Assembly: GCA_016215605.1 (NCBI GenBank)
Contig: JACRJB010000053.1
Location: forward strand, 124,001 to 188,000
DNA length: 64,000 bases
Source of the DNA: Rhodopseudomonas palustris
GTDB lineage: Bacteria > Pseudomonadota > Alphaproteobacteria > Rhizobiales > Xanthobacteraceae
Reading direction: 5' to 3'
A program made the translations under genes and the position numbers. Positions 26,625 through 35,830 of this stretch are shown piece by piece (the first letter of the stretch is position 1; each line of letters opens with the position of its first letter). Under the pieces are notes generated by a model, which had not been told where the DNA came from, searched no databases, and was given only the letters and a program-made list of their open reading frames with translations.

Positions 26625-27361
26625 GAGTTTTTTCTCCGGTGAAGATTGTACGAACTAAGCAGATCGACTAGGGCACGACTTGACTTGGATCAAAATTAGT
26701 GTGGCGGAGCGTTGCTCAGCAGAAGTGACCAGAACCGGCTGTCCCCTCAAAACAAAATCGGCGTACCGCCCGTAGACTCGCGGCTCCCATCAAGTTTGGA
26801 GGGTCAGACGGCTGAATCCGCGCCCCGGCGATGTCCTCAATGTCAAATTCTGGTGTTCACTCACGATGTGGCAACCGTGTGGACGGCGATCCAAGCTAGT
26901 GCGGCGTCGCTTTGGATCTGCTGTTCACCAATGTCGTGATGGTCAAACGCCGCTATAGTCCTACGGTTTCGCTGAGGCCGCGAACGATAGCGCGGTAAAT
27001 GCCGGCGTCGATCCGCTGCGGGTCGAATTTGACAACGGCAATGGCGGTAAGCTGGCGATTGAGTTGGCGAACCTTGATCGTATTGAAACTCTACAGCGAC
27101 CGCCCAAGGGCGCTTTTTAACGTGAGACTCGGGGCTCGACAGATGGCGTTTGCCGGATACGGTATTTTCCAGCCGTCTGCTTCGCTGCTCGCACCTTCCA
27201 ACGCGCGGCGAATGCTGCGACGGCTCCCTGCTGGCCGTTGAGGCAGTCGTTTGAGATGAGACCGGTCGTAAGACCAGCAGATAGGTTGATCTTAAATCGA
27301 CCGAGTTACCTCCGTTTTCAAGAACGCCGATGTATCGTGCCGGTGAAATTGGGGGTACTTC
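26625..27361. other. Gene-poor region with an orphan coding-like fragment
   Basis: About 740 bp with no convincing complete gene. The frame 26959-27120 encodes AVNAGVDPLRVEFDNGNGG and then KLAIELANLDRIETLQ before a TAA. It reads like protein but has a stop immediately upstream and no start, so it may be a gene relic. No transposase motifs or terminal repeats were recognised. Confidence 0.4.
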
Positions 27362-27667
27362 ATGGTCGGACATCTCGATGAACGACGCTGCGTCGAACTG
27401 AACGGCCGCAAGGCCAGCGTGAGCTTGGAGAGCGACTTCTGGGAATGCCTGGAGCAGATTGCGCTCCGAAGCGGCACTACGCTCGCCCGTTTAGTAGAAG
27501 ACATCGGAGGCGATGCAGTCAAAGACGATCTGGCCGCGCTGCTTCGGGTGTTTGTCCTGACGTATTATCAGGAGCGTGGCAACTTGCTGCTGCCTGGTGC
27601 GGGAAAATCAGATATCATCGAGGGCGTATTTCCGCCCAATCTGCCTGACAGACGAAGCTATCATTAG
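27362..27667 (+). CDS. Ribbon-helix-helix domain protein (first of tandem pair)
   Basis: This 101-residue protein begins with a short beta strand (RCVELNGRKASVSLES) followed by two helices (FWECLEQIALRSGTTLARLVEDI), the layout of the RHH_4 type ribbon-helix-helix DNA-binding family common in Rhizobiales. A tail with LLRVFVLTYYQERG follows. It is likely a small dimeric regulator. The next gene encodes a shorter relative (KTSISLEEPFWICIKEIA...), so the pair probably arose by duplication. Targets are unknown. Confidence 0.75.
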   Translation: MVGHLDERRCVELNGRKASVSLESDFWECLEQIALRSGTTLARLVEDIGGDAVKDDLAALLRVFVLTYYQERGNLLLPGAGKSDIIEGVFPPNLPDRRSYH

Positions 27668-27690
27668 GTCGCAACCAACAGGGGAATGCG

Positions 27691-27930
27691 ATGAAGTCGG
27701 GTATTCTCAAACGATCGATCGTAATCGCAGGTCACAAGACGAGCATCAGCCTCGAAGAGCCATTCTGGATTTGTATCAAGGAAATAGCCGCTGGTCGGTT
27801 GATCTCAATCTCCGAACTTGTCGCCGAGATAGATAAGAAGCGGGATCACGGCAACTTGTCATCTGCGATCCGCCAGTTCACTCTGACGCATTACCAGCAG
27901 CAGTTGGTCATACCGGCCAATGCGGAGTGA
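27691..27930 (+). CDS. Ribbon-helix-helix domain protein (second of tandem pair)
   Basis: This 79-residue protein has the same layout as its upstream neighbour: IVIAGHKTSISLEEPFW strand and turn, IKEIAAGRLISISELVAEI helices, then AIRQFTLTHYQQQ. AGGGGAATGCG precedes the ATG, 23 bp after the first gene stop, so they are co-transcribed. Expected DNA-binding dimer, possibly forming heterodimers with the first copy. Confidence 0.77.
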   Translation: MKSGILKRSIVIAGHKTSISLEEPFWICIKEIAAGRLISISELVAEIDKKRDHGNLSSAIRQFTLTHYQQQLVIPANAE

Positions 27931-28250
27931 CGTCTAAAGTCAACCGAATAGGTGATCCGGCACCGGCTCGCACAGAGTAACCGAAAGTATCCTCGAACAT
28001 ACTTGCCGCGCGTATATCGTCGTTCATCTAAGTCCTTCCGGCCGGGCGCCGGAAGTCGAGCCGTCAGCGGGCAATTCCGCTCTGCATGTCGTCACTATGA
28101 AGTAATTCGGATGCACGTACCGCACCGTGACATTGGAAAGAACGACCACATGACCGATCCAGTCCTTGCGAACTGGCGTGTATCGATAGACAAATCGGTC
28201 CCTCGCGCACGCGACCTGTATGCCGTCGGCCAAATGTTGCAGGCCGGAGC
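27931..28250. other. Intergenic region before EamA gene
   Basis: A 47-codon frame (28111-28254) ends across the EamA start but shows no domain. Nothing else supportable. Confidence 0.4.
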
Positions 28251-28688
28251 GTGAAGAATCTTTTGCTTTCCTGGGTCTTTTGGGCGCTTCTTTCTGCGGG
28301 CTTCGCGGCGCTCACCGCTATATTCGCAAAGATCGGCATCGAGCACGTCAATTCCGATTTCGCGACGTTCGTCAGGACGATTGTCATTCTTCTGTCGGCC
28401 GGCCTGATCGTCTATGTCACGGGCAACTGGCAGCAGCCGTCCAGCATCCGCGGAAAAACGTGGCTCTTCCTGCTGCTTTCCGGGCTCGCCACCGGAGCGT
28501 CGTGGCTGTGCTACTTTCGCGCGCTCAAGTTGGGGGACGCAGCACGGGTCGCCCCGATCGACAAGCTCAGCGTGGTCTTCGTTTCGGTTTTTGCCGTGTT
28601 CTTCCTCGGAGAACGGCTTGCGCCGGCGAATTGGGTCGGCGTCATCCTCATCGCCCTCGGCGCCGTGCTTGTCGCCTACCGAGCCTGA
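28251..28688 (+). CDS. Single-domain EamA/DMT transporter
   Basis: This 145-residue inner-membrane protein has four to five TM helices and a single EamA unit, ending with FFLGERLAPANWVGVILIALGAVLVAY, the usual EamA C-terminus. Full-length DMT carriers have two such units, so this one must dimerise. Substrate unknown. The start is GTG 28251, placed 3 nt after GGAGC. Confidence 0.83.
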   Translation: MKNLLLSWVFWALLSAGFAALTAIFAKIGIEHVNSDFATFVRTIVILLSAGLIVYVTGNWQQPSSIRGKTWLFLLLSGLATGASWLCYFRALKLGDAARVAPIDKLSVVFVSVFAVFFLGERLAPANWVGVILIALGAVLVAYRA

Positions 28689-28905
28689 GGCGCCTGCAAA
28701 CGGACGAACCGGATGCGGAATGACGACATGTTTTCGCGCGCTTGATGGAAAGATGACATGGCGTTAGATCTCGCGAGGATCGGGGGGCCGGTTCGGCCCG
28801 TTGGACGCTGATCTCGCTGGCCGATCCTGTTTTGAGCGGACTTTTCGATTGTCTGTTGCTAAACCGACCATCGGCGGGTTCCCCGCCCCAGCGGGTGAGG
28901 AAATC

Positions 28906-31290
28906 GTGGACAAGGATCTGTCGGCGCCTGAACAAGAGCTCAAGGATCGCGAAAGCGAGCTCCGGGAAGTGCAGCGGATCGCGATGGTCGGCGGTGTGGT
29001 TGTCGATCTGCGTGATGGATTTAGAAACCGCCGGTCTCCGGAATATCTCGCCATCCACGGATTGCCGCCGGAGGCTGCCAACGAGACCCACGAAGACTGG
29101 GTCGCGAGATTGCACCCGGAAGATCGCGAGCGAGCGGAGAGGCAATTCCTCGACCTCATTAAAAGCGGTGCCGACCGCTATTCGTCGGAATATCGCATCG
29201 TTCGTCCGAGCGATGGCGAGGTTCGATGGATCGTCGCCGCTGCGCGGATCGAACGGGACGCCGACGGTAGGCCGCTGCGGCTGATCGGCGCTCACATCGA
29301 CATAACGGAGCGCGCCCTAGCCAGAGAGGCGCTGCGGGAGAGCGAGGAGCGTTTCCGCCTGATCGCTGACAGCGCACCAGTTCCCATGTGGGTCACCCGC
29401 CTCGACCGCACCCGCTCTTTCGCGAACAGAGCCTATCTGGAGTTTCTTGGCCTTGGCTACGACGACGCCTTGGCCTTCGACTGGCGGACCATCCTGCACC
29501 CTGACGACACGGCGCGCGTCGTCCGGGAGAGCATCGCCGGCGAAGCATCGCTGAAGCCGTTCATCCTCGAGAGCCGCTATCGGCGTGCAGACGGCATCTG
29601 GCGTTGGGTCCGGTCCGAGTCGCAGCCCCGCTGGGATCCGGCGGGCAAGCACATCGGCTTCATCGGGGTCGCCCATGACATCACGATCGCCAAAGAAGCG
29701 GAGATCGGACTGCGCGAGCTGAACGAGACACTTGAGCGCCGGATCGAGGAGCGCACCGCGCAACTGCAAACCAACGAGGCCCATCTGCGCGCGATCCTGG
29801 AGACGACGAACCAGTATCAGGTCTTGATAGATCTCGACGGCAGGCTCGTATTCGCCAACGCGGTCGCACTCTCCGGCGCCGGCACCGAGGCGAAGCATGT
29901 GCTGGGTCGGCCATTTTGGGAGACGGCGTGGTTCGCCGCAACGCCTGGGATGCGCGAAACGATCGCCGGTGCCTTCGATCTTGCCCGCCTGGCGCAGACT
30001 TGGCGCAACGAGGTCCAGCTGCGCCTACCCTCCGGCGACCGTTTCTTCGATCTGGCGATGCGTCCGGTGTCGGGCAACGCCCGGACCGTCACCGCCATTC
30101 TAGCCGAAGCGGTTGACGTCACGGATCGCCGACAGAACGAGGATGCGCTGCGCCAGGCGCAGAAGATGGAGGCCGTCGGTCAGTTGACCGGAGGCGTGGC
30201 GCACGACTTCAACAATCTCCTGACCATCATCCGTTCAGCCACGGACTTCCTTCGCCGGCGTGAACTGCCCGAGGAACGGCGCGGGCGGTACATCGACGCG
30301 ATTTCCGATACGGTCGACCGGGCCGCGAAGCTGACCGGGCAGTTGCTGGCTTTCGCGCGTCGGCAGCCGCTGGCCCCGCGTGTCTTCGACGTGGGCACGC
30401 AGGTGGCCAGCGTCGCGAACCTGATCCGTCCTCTCGTCGGCGGCCGGATCCAGATCGAACTCGATGTCGGGGCCGACCAGCTCTTCGCTCTGGCCGACGT
30501 GACTCAATTCGAGACGGCACTGGTCAACCTGGCCGTCAACGCGCGCGACGCCATGAACGGAGAAGGCCGGCTCACGATCGGCGTGCAAGCGGTCGACACG
30601 ATCCCCGCGATGCGCTCCCATCCTCCCCGGCATGGCCGCTTCGTCTCGGTGGCGGTCGCCGATTCGGGCACCGGCATCGCCGCTGATAAAATCGAAACGA
30701 TCTTCGAGCCTTTCTTCACTACCAAGGAGGTCGGCAAGGGGACTGGTCTCGGCCTCAGTCAGGTGTTCGGCTTTGCAAAGCAGTCGGGCGGCGAAGTGGG
30801 GGTGAGCAGCCTTCTGGGAAGGGGCGCGACCTTTACGCTCTACCTACCGCAGGCGGAAGTAGGCCCCGACGTGGAGACGATCGTAGCGCCTGCGGCAGCA
30901 GCCATCAGCGGGCGGGGACATCGGGTCCTCGTTGTCGAAGACAACAAGGACGTCGGCGAATTCTCGACGGAACTGCTGCATGACCTCGGCTACTCGACCG
31001 AATGGGTCACGTCCGCGTCTGCTGCGCTGGATGCCCTCGCGCGGGACGAGTTAGCGTTCGATCTGGTCTTCTCGGACGTCATCATGCCCGGCATGAACGG
31101 CGTCGAACTGGCGACGATCATCCGGGACCGATATCCCGGATTGCCCGTCGTCCTGACCAGCGGGTATAGCCATGTTCTCGCCGAGAACGTCCACAAGGGC
31201 TTCGAGCTCGTCCAGAAGCCGTACTCGGTTGAGTTGTTGTCGCGCACACTTCGCAAGGCGATTTCAGACCACCGCTTCGCAGGGCCCTGA
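28906..31290 (+). CDS. Hybrid histidine kinase with three PAS domains
   Basis: This ~794-residue protein has no TM segment. Order: three PAS/PAC domains (about 20-140, 140-275, 290-415), dimerisation/phosphoacceptor region with [14 protein letters not shown], HATPase with VNARDAM, DSGTGI and GKGTGLGLS, then a C-terminal receiver with [21 protein letters not shown] and QKPYS. It should be a cytosolic sensor whose signal is unknown. GTG 28906 has GTGAGGAAATC before it; a TTG at 28801 would add 35 residues of uncharacteristic sequence. No partner regulator is adjacent. Confidence 0.88.
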   Translation: MDKDLSAPEQELKDRESELREVQRIAMVGGVVVDLRDGFRNRRSPEYLAIHGLPPEAANETHEDWVARLHPEDRERAERQFLDLIKSGADRYSSEYRIVRPSDGEVRWIVAAARIERDADGRPLRLIGAHIDITERALAREALRESEERFRLIADSAPVPMWVTRLDRTRSFANRAYLEFLGLGYDDALAFDWRTILHPDDTARVVRESIAGEASLKPFILESRYRRADGIWRWVRSESQPRWDPAGKHIGFIGVAHDITIAKEAEIGLRELNETLERRIEERTAQLQTNEAHLRAILETTNQYQVLIDLDGRLVFANAVALSGAGTEAKHVLGRPFWETAWFAATPGMRETIAGAFDLARLAQTWRNEVQLRLPSGDRFFDLAMRPVSGNARTVTAILAEAVDVTDRRQNEDALRQAQKMEAVGQLTGGVAHDFNNLLTIIRSATDFLRRRELPEERRGRYIDAISDTVDRAAKLTGQLLAFARRQPLAPRVFDVGTQVASVANLIRPLVGGRIQIELDVGADQLFALADVTQFETALVNLAVNARDAMNGEGRLTIGVQAVDTIPAMRSHPPRHGRFVSVAVADSGTGIAADKIETIFEPFFTTKEVGKGTGLGLSQVFGFAKQSGGEVGVSSLLGRGATFTLYLPQAEVGPDVETIVAPAAAAISGRGHRVLVVEDNKDVGEFSTELLHDLGYSTEWVTSASAALDALARDELAFDLVFSDVIMPGMNGVELATIIRDRYPGLPVVLTSGYSHVLAENVHKGFELVQKPYSVELLSRTLRKAISDHRFAGP

Positions 31291-31648
31291 TCAAACCAAA
31301 GCCTTTCTCATGCGCCTCGACAGAAAGGGCATCGGGCTAGACACCGCACCAGTTCGGGACGCATCTCGGCAATCAACCGGCCGCTTCGCCGGCGATCCGC
31401 CGTATCGAGTCGCAGGCTGCCAAAGAGGACTTGACCACATAGGCCGAACCTTCATCGTCGCCGACGAAGCATGACCTCCCGGCTCCAGCCTTTTGCCCAG
31501 ACCATATCCAATCGACGGACTGCTCCGGGCTCTTTATCGAGACTGGACGGCGACAGTCTCAATAAAATGTTGCTCAGATTTCCGTCTTGGTTTTGGTTAT
31601 CCCGGTTCCTTCGAAATTTTATCGGAAAGCGTCGCGCGGCTGATCAGA
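31291..31648. other. Intergenic region
   Basis: Convergent gap between the hybrid kinase and the DUF2249 gene. No gene, terminator with T run or repeat recognised. Confidence 0.4.
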
Positions 31649-31930
31649 TTAACCAACACCGAGATCGAAGCCGGATCTTGTAACGGCCGCCGTATAGCGC
31701 AGCCGTATGCGCCACAGATCCGGCCCTTGTTCGAGATAGGTCCAATCGCACTGCGACCCGAACGACACGTCGAGGAGAAAGCGCAGCCGCCGCGGGTCAT
31801 GGTCGACGACGATCTGCAGGCCGTGACCGGGGCTCAGATGTCTGAACAGTTCTTCGATGATGCCGTGTCGTAGACGCGGTTCGATTTCGGCGACCTGGAT
31901 CACGCGTTCGTTGTAGTCGGTATAGGTCAT
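31649..31930 (-). CDS. DUF2249 domain protein
   Basis: This 93-residue soluble protein has the DUF2249 pattern: EIEPRLRHGIIEELFRHLSPGHG, then VVDHDPRRLRFLLD and a final WTYLEQGPDLWRIRL. These proteins are common in denitrification and NO-response loci, but their activity is unknown. Its ATG overlaps the nnrS stop by ATGA, so it is the last gene of the pseudoazurin-nnrS operon. Confidence 0.85.
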   Translation of the reverse strand: MTYTDYNERVIQVAEIEPRLRHGIIEELFRHLSPGHGLQIVVDHDPRRLRFLLDVSFGSQCDWTYLEQGPDLWRIRLRYTAAVTRSGFDLGVG

Positions 31931-33117
31931 GCGGTGACCGGTTGCCGTAAAGTACGCTTGTCGAAGCCGATTAACGTCGGCCCGTATGACAGCGCAAACC
32001 CGAGGAATGCCGCGGCCCAACCGAACGCCGCAACATGCAGCAGCGGCAGACTGTGGGCGGGCGCCAGAATCGCGCAGATCCGAGCCATCACAGAGATGAT
32101 GATGGCGGCATAGATGGCCTGCGTCGCGCATGATGCCGTCAGCACCTGGTTCGTGTGCCCAAGCGACGCCCGGCTCATCACGGCCAGAGTCATGATGCCC
32201 GCGGCCCCCGCCATCCAGGCGTGGACACCGGCAGCGGTAGGCACAATCCCGAATGCGCTGCAGGCGTTCAGCAGAAAGCCGACCGGGACGAAGGCGTAGC
32301 CGACGTGGAGGATTAGCAGCAGCCGCTCGCGTCCTGTACGATATCCGGCCCAGCGTGCAAGCCGGACCAGGTGCAGCGCGCCGGCGCCGGCGAGTGCGTA
32401 GCCGGTCCACATGGCCACGGGCGACACGATCCAGCAGCCGAGAGCGATGCCGCCGACTGCGACGCTCAGCGTGTCGAAGCGGGCGAAAGGGACGGGCAGG
32501 CGGCCGGGGGTTTGCTTGACTAGCCAGTTGCGCGTGAAGCTTGGGATGATGCGGCCGCCGATCAGGGATATCAGCAGCACCACGACGCCGATGCCGATCC
32601 GGATGCTGGTGTCGGCGGCACCCCGGAAATGGGCTTCCAGATGGAACGTCACGTTGCCGGCCAGCAGAGCGAGGATGAGAACTACCACGCTAAGGTTGTT
32701 CCACTTTCGGCCGGCGATGATCTCGCGCGCGGCGGCGCCCGCGATTAGCAGCAGGAAGCTGCAGTCGACCAGCATCGCCACAAGCCAGCCTGTCCCAGCC
32801 GAGAAGGTCACGCAAATGCGGCCCGCGGTCCAGAGAGCGACGAGGCACATCAGCGGACGCCCGCGCAGCGGCAGCCGCCCCGTCCAGTTCGGGATGGCAG
32901 TGAACAAGAACCCGGTGATGACGGCCGGCAGAAATCCGAACAGCATCTCATGGACGTGCCAGTCCCGAGGGATGAACGCGGATACCAGGCTCAATTCACC
33001 CATGAACACCGGCAGCCATATCAGGATGGCGAGGCCGGCGTAGATCGATCCCAGCAGGAAGAACGGACGGAAGCCGCACGAAAAAAACGCCGGCCCTTCG
33101 TAGGTGCGTGCATTCAT
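31927..33117 (-). CDS. nnrS: NnrS family membrane protein
   Basis: This 396-residue inner-membrane haem/copper protein has about 12 TM helices. NnrS protects against nitrosative stress and is regulated by NO-responsive Crp/Fnr proteins. Family marks: FFSCGFRPFFLLGSIYAGLA at the N-terminus, PRDWHVHEMLFGFLPAVITGF (conserved His), TAIPNWTGRLPLRG, and PTAAGVHAWMAGAAGIMTLAVMSRASLGHT. It lies 23 bp after pseudoazurin and overlaps DUF2249. Confidence 0.95.
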   Translation of the reverse strand: MNARTYEGPAFFSCGFRPFFLLGSIYAGLAILIWLPVFMGELSLVSAFIPRDWHVHEMLFGFLPAVITGFLFTAIPNWTGRLPLRGRPLMCLVALWTAGRICVTFSAGTGWLVAMLVDCSFLLLIAGAAAREIIAGRKWNNLSVVVLILALLAGNVTFHLEAHFRGAADTSIRIGIGVVVLLISLIGGRIIPSFTRNWLVKQTPGRLPVPFARFDTLSVAVGGIALGCWIVSPVAMWTGYALAGAGALHLVRLARWAGYRTGRERLLLILHVGYAFVPVGFLLNACSAFGIVPTAAGVHAWMAGAAGIMTLAVMSRASLGHTNQVLTASCATQAIYAAIIISVMARICAILAPAHSLPLLHVAAFGWAAAFLGFALSYGPTLIGFDKRTLRQPVTA

Positions 33118-33140
33118 GACGGCTTCCTCGCGTTCGGCTG

Positions 33141-33593
33141 CTACTTCGCGGCAGTCTGGGCTGCCAGTTTGTCGAACAGGCCGGCCATCGCCTGCTTGGC
33201 CTTGCCCGACTGGGGGGTCGCTTTGGCTTCATCGATGTTCGTCGGCGTGCCAACCACGATCATCGCCACCATGCCCATGCCGTAGTGCGGCAGGCATTTC
33301 ACGCCGTAGACGCCCGGCTTGTCGAAGGTGACAGTAACATTTTCGCCGCTCTTACCGGCGATCGGCGTTGCGTCAGCCGGGAGCATGCCCTTTATCGTTT
33401 CGACGTTGTGGCCCTTGTCGGTCGCGATGAACTTCACCGTGTCGCCAGGGGCGACCTTCACCAGAGCCGGTTCGAACACCATTACGCCTTCGGTACCCCG
33501 GTTGAGCATCTTGACCTCGACCTCGGCTGCAAAGGCGCTCCCGGCCATGGTCATCAGGGCGGCGGCGGTCGACAGCATCATCAACTTACGCAT
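33141..33593 (-). CDS. Pseudoazurin
   Basis: This 150-residue protein has a signal peptide (LSTAAALMTMAGSAFA) and a type 1 blue copper domain of the pseudoazurin family. Ligands are visible: His in DKGHNVETIKGMLP, and CLPHYGMGM supplying Cys, His and Met. It is an electron carrier to nitrite or nitrous oxide reductase. A C-terminal helical extension of ~25 residues is a little longer than usual. ATG 33593 follows GGAGAAAGAC. It is the first gene of an operon with nnrS, opposite the Crp-type regulator and its box. Confidence 0.95.
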   Translation of the reverse strand: MRKLMMLSTAAALMTMAGSAFAAEVEVKMLNRGTEGVMVFEPALVKVAPGDTVKFIATDKGHNVETIKGMLPADATPIAGKSGENVTVTFDKPGVYGVKCLPHYGMGMVAMIVVGTPTNIDEAKATPQSGKAKQAMAGLFDKLAAQTAAK

Positions 33594-33663
33594 TGTCTTT
33601 CTCCACATATCCGGCGCTTCGGCCGGTCCGACCGCGGTTTAGGGACGTGACGGGGAACACTCG

Positions 33664-33677
33664 TTGCGCCAGCGCAA
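33664..33677. promoter_or_regulatory. NNR/FNR-type box TTGCGCCAGCGCAA
   Basis: A perfect palindrome (TTGCG-N4-CGCAA) 71 bp from the pseudoazurin ATG and 59 bp from the regulator ATG. It matches the Crp/Fnr-family consensus reported for NnrR rather than classical FNR (TTGAT-N4-ATCAA). It could control both divergent genes. Confidence 0.78.
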
Positions 33678-33736
33678 GTTCAGGCTTGATCGATGCAGCC
33701 ATGCACGGTCTAGTTCTGGAACCGAGGTTATTCCTG

Positions 33737-34453
33737 ATGGCGAAGATCGACAGTTCCCTGATCGCCGACCTGCCTCTGTTCGCGGGCCTGTCGACGGCCG
33801 ATCTCGATGCGATCTTGAGCGAGGCCCGTTCGGTCCGGGTCGCCAAGAACACGGCGGTGTTCGAGCAGGGCGAGGAGGCTCACTCGTTCTTCGTACTGCT
33901 GTACGGCCACGTCCGCGCCAGCAAGACGACACCGGCGGGCGAACAGATCGTGGTGCGCTACGTAGCGACCGGCGAAACCTTCGGCGTCGCCAAGGCCATC
34001 GGCCTGCAGCACTATCCGGCGACGGCGGTCGCCGTCGACGACAGCATCATTCTTGCCTGGCCGTCAGGAATCTGGCCCCGGCTCGTCGAGAGGTTCCCGG
34101 CGCTCGCCGCCAACACGCTGCAGACGGTCGGCGCTAGGCTTCAGGAAACCCATACCCGCGTCGTCGAGATGTCGACCGAACAGGTCGAGAAGCGCATCGC
34201 CCACGCGCTCTTACGGCTGGTCAACCAGTCCGGACGCAAGGTCGACCATGGCGTCGAGATCGACTTCCCGATCAGCCGGCAGGACATCGCGCAGATGACC
34301 GGCACCACCTTGCATACGGTGAGCCGGACGCTCAGCGCCTGGGAATCCAGAGGGCTGGTCGAAAGCAGCCGACAGAAGATCATCGTCCGCGAGCCGCACA
34401 AGCTGTTCATGCTGGCTGAGGAAAAGCTGGAAGGCTCCTCGATCAAGCCGTGA
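33737..34453 (+). CDS. Crp/Fnr-family regulator, NnrR/Dnr-like
   Basis: This 238-residue protein has a cyclic-nucleotide-like beta-roll (~10-120), a dimerisation helix and a winged HTH (ISRQDIAQMTGTTLHTVSRTLSAWESRGLV). It has no cysteine, so it cannot be an Fe-S FNR. That and its neighbours point to an NO-responsive NnrR/DNR-type activator of pseudoazurin, nnrS and nos. ATG 33737 is preceded by GAGGTTATTCCTG; a longer frame upstream would run over the regulatory box. Confidence 0.85.
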   Translation: MAKIDSSLIADLPLFAGLSTADLDAILSEARSVRVAKNTAVFEQGEEAHSFFVLLYGHVRASKTTPAGEQIVVRYVATGETFGVAKAIGLQHYPATAVAVDDSIILAWPSGIWPRLVERFPALAANTLQTVGARLQETHTRVVEMSTEQVEKRIAHALLRLVNQSGRKVDHGVEIDFPISRQDIAQMTGTTLHTVSRTLSAWESRGLVESSRQKIIVREPHKLFMLAEEKLEGSSIKP

Positions 34454-34649
34454 TCGCATCGGCCGCGCTCCGCAGCGCTGTCAGAAACGCGTCGCGATCG
34501 GAACCATGCTCGCGGCACGCGTCGTCTACCGAATGAAATGCGGCAATCGGGCAACCGACGCATCCCATCCTGAAATCCAGGAAGACGCGAATGGTAGCCG
34601 GTCCGGCTCGCATGATCTCGCCGACGGTATCGTCAAAGCCGATAGGCAT
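34443..34649 (-). CDS. DUF1858 redox-disulfide protein
   Basis: This 68-residue protein has the DUF1858 pattern (TVGEIMRAGPATIRVFLDFRMGCVGCPIA), with the CxxC-type GCVGC typical of hybrid-cluster-protein-associated small proteins in NO/denitrification loci. Its end overlaps the regulator stop by 11 bp, tail to tail. ATG 34649 follows GGAGAGATGC. The likely function is redox or repair related, but this is not established. Confidence 0.85.
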   Translation of the reverse strand: MPIGFDDTVGEIMRAGPATIRVFLDFRMGCVGCPIAAFHSVDDACREHGSDRDAFLTALRSAADAITA

Positions 34650-34824
34650 GCATCTCTCCATTCCGGATGACATTCATGCGCCTCGAGGCGGCGGCGCTCT
34701 TTGTTCGGGAGCAAGCAGTTCGGCGATAATCCGGCGTCTTCGCAGTTGCTCTGCGGTAGAAGCGCATTACTGATTCGCGCTGGATGCGCGACTAGACAAG
34801 CAGGTGCGATACCGGTGTGCCGCC
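34650..34824. other. Short intergenic region upstream of DUF1858 gene
   Basis: Presumed promoter region of the minus-strand DUF1858 gene and 3' end of the ferritin-like gene. No NNR-type box seen. Confidence 0.35.
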
Positions 34825-35700
34825 TTATTCGGCTAAGGTCGCAGAGATTGTTCGCATATAGGCGAGCCTGGTGATCGCCCGAGCAGCGAGCTTCTGTGTG
34901 AGCTCAAGCTGGTCTTGGTCGCCGGCATGATCGGCCTCGTCGAGATAGATCGACGACAGCTGTTCCGCACGGCGAATGGCACGACGCCTCGCATCAATCG
35001 TACCTGATGCCTGCGCGCTGCCGGGCGTGGGCGCGTCAACGTCATTTCCTGTCGCGGCCAGCAGGTGGCGGCGAACGACCAGCGGAAGGGCCCGAGCCCA
35101 TTCGATGATGTCTTTCTGAAGTAGGCTTTCGAGCAGCGCTGCCAGCGGTATGTCGCTGTTGCCGTCCGCCAATTGCTCTCCGTGAACATGACGTTCGCTG
35201 CGCCAGGCGAGACGGCGCTCGCGACGCAATTCGTTGGCACCATTCAATGCTTCGCGCGCCATATCCTCGGCGGCGGCGCGCACAGCGCTACGTTCGGCGT
35301 GTGCTGCGATGTAGGTCCAGAACACAAAGCCGCGCTCACGGTGGCGAACGGCAAGCGCCCATACCAAGTAGGGAGTCATGAGAGATGAGCATGCTAGTTC
35401 AAGCAATTCTTCGGCGGGAATAAGATCGGTCGGTGCCCAGTTCAGTTGCGTTACGTCCGGTAGCTTGCTTAGTTCGGCAACGCAGGATAGGCTAATCTCA
35501 TGCGCACACTGAAGCGCATCACGTTCCAGCGCTTCGAAGATGAACCGCACGGGTTCCAGTGTATCGGTGCTTTCGATCACTGCGAATTTTCCGTACCGGC
35601 GCGCTGCCGTTACTGCTTGCTCGAATGCAATAGCATAAAGTTCAGCCATGGTTCCGACCGCGGCTTTCGGCTCGTTGGTCAGCAACGACTTACTGCGCAT
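34825..35700 (-). CDS. Degenerate ferritin-like helical protein
   Basis: This 291-residue all-helical protein resembles rubrerythrin/ferritin-like proteins: YAIAFEQAVTAARRYG early, ERDALQCAHE, and later RAAAEDMAREALNGANELRR followed by RERR. Where relatives have EExxH (EELGHA type) this has EALNG, so the di-iron site appears incomplete. It could be a structural or sensory relative. ATG 35700 has a TAGGGG ribosome site; starts at 35649 and 35721 are possible. It is divergent from nosR and shares the promoter region containing the TTG-N8-CAA box. Confidence 0.65.
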   Translation of the reverse strand: MRSKSLLTNEPKAAVGTMAELYAIAFEQAVTAARRYGKFAVIESTDTLEPVRFIFEALERDALQCAHEISLSCVAELSKLPDVTQLNWAPTDLIPAEELLELACSSLMTPYLVWALAVRHRERGFVFWTYIAAHAERSAVRAAAEDMAREALNGANELRRERRLAWRSERHVHGEQLADGNSDIPLAALLESLLQKDIIEWARALPLVVRRHLLAATGNDVDAPTPGSAQASGTIDARRRAIRRAEQLSSIYLDEADHAGDQDQLELTQKLAARAITRLAYMRTISATLAE

Positions 35701-35744
35701 CTCTGGAACCCCTAGCTGCAAGTTTGCGTCGATCGACCGGATCT

Positions 35745-35758
35745 TTGTTCTAGCGCAA
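35745..35758 (+). promoter_or_regulatory. FNR/NNR-type box upstream of nosR
   Basis: TTGTTCTAGCGCAA fits TTG-N8-CAA and lies 73 bp upstream of the proposed nosR start. It overlaps a 10-bp palindrome GCAACGTTGC (35755-35764). A Crp/Fnr-family activator site here would allow anaerobic, NO-dependent nos expression. Confidence 0.6.
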
Positions 35759-35830
35759 CGTTGCTTCGGTTTCGATCCCTATAAGAGCGCCTTAGACGCA
35801 CATATCGCGATCCAGAACAACGAAGTTCTG

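Noticed and set aside
27362-27930. Toxin-antitoxin module
   Set aside because: Both genes look like RHH DNA-binding proteins; no RelE/ParE/VapC-like toxin is adjacent.
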